A stretch of DNA of 64,000 bases, from NCBI GenBank assembly GCA_964419055.1, contig CAYQNU010000001.1:310001-374000 (forward strand), written 5' to 3'. This stretch comes from CAYQNU01 sp964419055 (GTDB lineage: Bacteria > Bacteroidota > Bacteroidia > Flavobacteriales_D > Parvicellaceae). The position numbers were made by a program, and so were the translations under genes. Every line of letters starts with the position of its first letter. The stretch's first letter is position 1. Of the stretch, positions 60,694 to 64,000 are shown piece by piece. The notes under the pieces were generated by a model. That model made no database searches and was not told the DNA's origin. It saw only the letters and a program-made list of their open reading frames with translations.

Positions 60694-62919
60694 ATGATAA
60701 ATGTCAAATTCTACTTAGATAAAGCTGATAAAAGTAAAAGATTTCCTATTCATCTTTTTATCAGACAAAAGGAAATTCAAATAAAGGTTGCAACAGGAGA
60801 AAAAATCTTCAAAAAGGATTGGGATAATAAAAATCAGGTTGTTAGAGATACAGATTACAATCATAAAACAATTAATAAGTTTTTATCATTTTTAAAACTT
60901 GAAGTAGAAAAATGCTTCAACTCAGTTCCTCATTCACAATTAACCGACAAAAAAGTTAAAGAAAAAATACAAGTATTAGTAAATAGCCGTAAAATGAATG
61001 CAGAAACTAAAATGATTTGTGAAGATCCTGCAGAATACGAAGGTAAAATAAAAACAACATTTGTAGATTTATTTGCTGGTGCAGGCGGCTTTAGTGAAGG
61101 TTTTTTACAAGCAGAACACGGTAAAAGATATTATGATTTTCTGTTAGGAAGTGATATAAATGAAAATTGTGAACTGACTCATTTAGCTAGATATAACTAT
61201 CAACTAGGAATGAATACTGATTTTTTGCGACAAGATATTACTGAACCTGATTTTATAGAGAATTTGTTAAATAAATTAAAAGGGGAACAAGTTGATGTTG
61301 TTTGTGGTGGACCACCTTGTCAAAGTTTCAGTTTAGCAGGCAAACGTAAAAAGTTTGATAAAAAAGATGATCTATTTGCTCACTATTTAAATGTTATTCG
61401 GATTCTTCGACCAAAATACTTTGTAATGGAAAACGTTAAAGGAATCCTTACAAAAGAAGGAGGAAAGGTAAAAGAAATGATTTTACAAGAAATAAAGTCA
61501 ATTGTTGACTTGAAAGAATTTCATCAGTTAATTATCTTTATAGAAAAGCTTAGAAAAGTTGAAAAAGAAAAAACTTTTACATTGGATTGCTACAGTTTAA
61601 GAATGCAATTTGAATCAGCAAACGAAAAAGAATTGGAAAAATTAAGGGATCGCTATATTCAAATTATTGAAAATAAGTTTCGTTTGCTAACTCCAAAGAT
61701 TGCTGATTACAAAACAAGTAAAACTGATATAAATATTAATACAATCCGTCACGGATTTAATTTATTAAAACGAAGCAAAGAATTGGCTTATGTTAGAAAA
61801 AAAGTTATATTGGAAAAGGCTCATAGTGATTTAGATAATGATTTTTTTGCTGAAAAATTTGATGCGTTTTTAACATCCATAGAATCTGATTCAATCATTG
61901 AGCAAATTCACGAAGCATTTAGTAATTTAAAACCAGCAAAAGCATTTCAAGATGAAATTGCAGAAATAATTTATGCTTTAGAAATTTATAATTATTCCTT
62001 TGAAGAATGTATTCAAGGTCTGCAACCGTTCGTTAAAGCATTAAAAGCACAAAATGAATTTGATGAAATTTTGTCCCATATTAGATTGTATAATATCGAC
62101 CAACCATTTGTAGCTTTAGCATCAAATTATGGAGTACCTCAAAATCGAGAGAGGGTTTTGTTTATTGGTTGCAGAAAAGATCAAAAATTAATTACTAATG
62201 TAGCTAGAACGGTTGAAGAACATGAAAAAGTAACTGTTTTTGAAGCGTTATATGATTTAGATTTTGTGGGGAACGATGAAGAAAAGTTCAATTACGAACC
62301 AATTGATTTAAAAGCAAGATATAATGGTACAACTGAAAAGATGAAAGCATTAATAAAGAAAAGAAGCATTGAAGGTAAACCAGATGAAAGCAAAGGATTA
62401 ACGTATGCTGAATGGTCAAAAATAGGTCGTTTAAATAGTCGTTTTTCTAATTCCAAAAACCCATTTTATGTAAGGAATTTTGAAGAACTTGAAAACACAT
62501 TAAATCATGTCGTAGCTCCTTTACATAATCATAAAACTAGTAAACAAAATCAAGAAGTAATTAAGAGATTAGAAGTAATTTTAAACACGGGTGATTACGA
62601 CAAGGCAAAAAATGAACTTAAAAAAATCGGTCTTGATTCTGATAAACGAAATTATAATGTATTAAAACCAAATTCGCAAAGCCCAACAGTAATGACTATA
62701 GCTGATGACTATATTCATTTTTCAAATCCAAGAGCTTTAACGGTTCGTGAAATGGCAAGACTACAATCATTTGATGATTCTTTTGTCTTTCAAGGCAAAC
62801 GCTCAACTGGAGGAAATAAGCGTAAATTTGAAGTTCCACAATTTACATTAGTAGGTAATGCAGTTCCTCCGTTAATGGCTCGTGCTGTGGCATTGGAAAT
62901 ATTAAAAAATATAGATTAA
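60694..62919 (+). CDS. C5-cytosine DNA methyltransferase with N-terminal recombinase arm-type domain
   Basis: The protein has about 741 residues (757 from the alternative ATG at 60646; numbers below use that longer form). Residues 18-95 (INVKFYLDKADKSKRFPIHLFIRQKEIQIKVATG and KKDWDNKNQVV...INKFLSFLKLEVEK) resemble the arm-DNA-binding domain of Bacteroidota tyrosine recombinases. The methyltransferase follows: motif I TFVDLFAGAGGFSEGF (138-153), catalytic GGPPCQSFS (Cys225), ENVKG (262), QNRERVLFIG (motif VIII), and the end RALTVREMARLQSFDD...LVGNAVPP (IX, X). A 200-residue helical insert separates motifs VI and VIII. It likely protects DNA against the convergent endonuclease. The low GC content and position suggest transfer. 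Confidence 0.85.
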   Translation: MINVKFYLDKADKSKRFPIHLFIRQKEIQIKVATGEKIFKKDWDNKNQVVRDTDYNHKTINKFLSFLKLEVEKCFNSVPHSQLTDKKVKEKIQVLVNSRKMNAETKMICEDPAEYEGKIKTTFVDLFAGAGGFSEGFLQAEHGKRYYDFLLGSDINENCELTHLARYNYQLGMNTDFLRQDITEPDFIENLLNKLKGEQVDVVCGGPPCQSFSLAGKRKKFDKKDDLFAHYLNVIRILRPKYFVMENVKGILTKEGGKVKEMILQEIKSIVDLKEFHQLIIFIEKLRKVEKEKTFTLDCYSLRMQFESANEKELEKLRDRYIQIIENKFRLLTPKIADYKTSKTDININTIRHGFNLLKRSKELAYVRKKVILEKAHSDLDNDFFAEKFDAFLTSIESDSIIEQIHEAFSNLKPAKAFQDEIAEIIYALEIYNYSFEECIQGLQPFVKALKAQNEFDEILSHIRLYNIDQPFVALASNYGVPQNRERVLFIGCRKDQKLITNVARTVEEHEKVTVFEALYDLDFVGNDEEKFNYEPIDLKARYNGTTEKMKALIKKRSIEGKPDESKGLTYAEWSKIGRLNSRFSNSKNPFYVRNFEELENTLNHVVAPLHNHKTSKQNQEVIKRLEVILNTGDYDKAKNELKKIGLDSDKRNYNVLKPNSQSPTVMTIADDYIHFSNPRALTVREMARLQSFDDSFVFQGKRSTGGNKRKFEVPQFTLVGNAVPPLMARAVALEILKNID

Positions 62920-63857
62920 AGCCCAAAATAAGACAATTCATTATTTGGTTTTAAAAAAGGTATAGCGGCTCTAATATCTGTTCTAAATGTAGTTGTGGAA
63001 CCTGATTGGAAATTGTTTGTAAAAATTTCTTTTAAAGATTTAGCAACATTTTGAACAGAAGGCTGGCCCCAATAATTACCTCCAGATAAATTAGTAACCC
63101 TTTTTACAGCGACACTATTTGATTTGTAAACTGTATTTTGGTTTGATGGTACTGTAACAAATGAGTAGGTAAACGTTTTGACATTTTGAATACTATAATT
63201 ATTTCTTCCAATAGTAATATTTCTTCCTCGGAAACCGCCAGCTGAGTATATCATATCCCACAACATTGGGACTTGAGCGTTGTCATTCCAATTTGTTTTA
63301 CATTGAATAATTCCAATTTCAAACTCATTAAAGTCTCTTGCGGATAAAAAATTGATTAATTCAAAATTAAATTTATTTTTTATTATTGAGGGTAAAAAAA
63401 CACCATTATTATCTACTATATTCAATTGGTCTATTTCGCTATTATATTCATGGGAATCTGGAAAAATTATTATAGTTATATCTGATTCAGTGTTACAAGC
63501 AAAATTTCCATAATTAATTGTTATTGCATCTTGGATTGATTTTGGAACCAAACTCATTTTTTTTACAGCGACAATCCTACTTCCTATACAGCATAGGTTG
63601 ATATACCAACAAACTAATGATTCCCATGCAGTCCCACCAGCTGATAGCTCACCTTGACTCCTTCCCACACCGCCTGTAGATTTAAAAATTGTAGATAAAT
63701 TATCTCCTAAATCAATTATTTCATTTTCGGTAAAATTATTTCCAAGTAAACGCTTTATTTCCGGACACCATGTTTGCCAACAGCTTTGAAATGTATGCGT
63801 TGAGAAGATATTTTCAATAGCTTTTTTTCTTAGAATTTCTGGAATATTATTATACAT
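62916..63857 (-). CDS. Putative type II restriction endonuclease
   Basis: The 313-residue protein has STGGVGRSQGELSAGGTAWESLVCWYINLC (Glu79), followed by TESDITIII (Asp126) and GIIQCKTNWND (Gln185-x-Lys187). This E...D...Q-x-K layout fits the PD-(D/E)xK nuclease fold, with Gln replacing the usual acid, as in some restriction enzymes. It overlaps the convergent methyltransferase by 4 bp at the 3' ends, the expected pairing of a restriction-modification system. The recognition site is unknown. An alternative is a non-nuclease stress protein, which is less likely. Confidence 0.7.
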   Translation of the reverse strand: MYNNIPEILRKKAIENIFSTHTFQSCWQTWCPEIKRLLGNNFTENEIIDLGDNLSTIFKSTGGVGRSQGELSAGGTAWESLVCWYINLCCIGSRIVAVKKMSLVPKSIQDAITINYGNFACNTESDITIIIFPDSHEYNSEIDQLNIVDNNGVFLPSIIKNKFNFELINFLSARDFNEFEIGIIQCKTNWNDNAQVPMLWDMIYSAGGFRGRNITIGRNNYSIQNVKTFTYSFVTVPSNQNTVYKSNSVAVKRVTNLSGGNYWGQPSVQNVAKSLKEIFTNNFQSGSTTTFRTDIRAAIPFLKPNNELSYFGL

Positions 63858-64000
63858 TGTATGATTGTTTTAAAAAATAGTTAGGTTTATAACTTTCGAC
63901 TTAATATTTAAGATGAAATAATCTATTTGATTATAGTGTTTTAGAAATTTATTTTTTATTAAATTCAAAAACTACAATCTGGATATTATATATTCAGAAT
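63858..64000. other. Right edge, no gene seen
   Basis: This is AT-rich DNA upstream of the endonuclease gene. No clear TAnnTTTG box or reading frame was found before the window ends. Confidence 0.4.

Overview
The window is AT-rich and comes from a member of the Bacteroidota, most likely the Flavobacteriales. The evidence is a type IX secretion (gliding-type) adhesin operon with a PorP/SprF protein, an ATP synthase operon that lacks beta and epsilon genes, a DUF4286 protein, a YdeI-like protein, and many promoter-like sites of the Bacteroidota type (TTTG, about 19-20 bp, then TAnnTTTG). I cannot name the genus. No tRNA, rRNA, insertion sequence or CRISPR array was seen. A run of 100 N at 33773-33872 is an assembly gap inside a tandem repeat.

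Layout. 1-8129 (minus): an operon for a nine-repeat type B T9SS adhesin, its SprF-like partner and a beta-propeller-like protein that runs off the left edge. 8300-13498 (minus): atpB-E-F-H-A-G with a strong promoter, an internal hairpin after atpE and a terminator after atpG. 13627-22942 (minus): membrane exporter, MFS transporter, GT-C-like membrane protein, 3-oxoacid CoA-transferase (two subunits), penicillin-binding protein 1A, CysQ, and a short-chain dehydrogenase. 23028-32664 (plus): DUF4286 protein, a secreted SPOR-like protein, an HPP-family protein, then a histidine kinase and a sigma-54 response regulator directly upstream of a probable sigma-54 operon. That operon encodes a small duplicated Cys-rich protein, glutamate dehydrogenase, the three-subunit proton-translocating transhydrogenase and a Rnk/GreA-like factor. 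32665-47816: housekeeping and mixed genes (GT4 glycosyltransferase, alaS, M23 peptidase, dxs, rRNA methyltransferase, PadR/PspC pair, YceI, hydrolase, YggS).

48171-57305 is an accessory region. It holds a three-gene HipB-HipS-HipT toxin-antitoxin set with a visible operator, gpsA, a frameshifted porin, a six-gene minus-strand run of small proteins, and then a second, classical HipB-HipA pair. 57537-60530 holds katG and a PerR/Fur-like regulator, separated by four copies of a palindromic repeat. 60650-63857 is a probable horizontally acquired restriction-modification pair. Its C5-cytosine methyltransferase carries an N-terminal domain resembling the arm-DNA-binding domain of tyrosine recombinases, preceded by a phased GTCCG repeat. 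A convergent gene, overlapping it by 4 bp, encodes a putative restriction endonuclease.

The most interesting items are the recombinase-arm/methyltransferase fusion, the regulator-linked glutamate dehydrogenase-transhydrogenase module with its near-consensus -24/-12 site, and the co-occurrence of a tripartite HipBST and a classical HipBA within 9 kb. Several gene starts are set by promoter position and differ from the longest reading frame: atpB, the HPP gene, padR, and the genes at 40441 and 41770.
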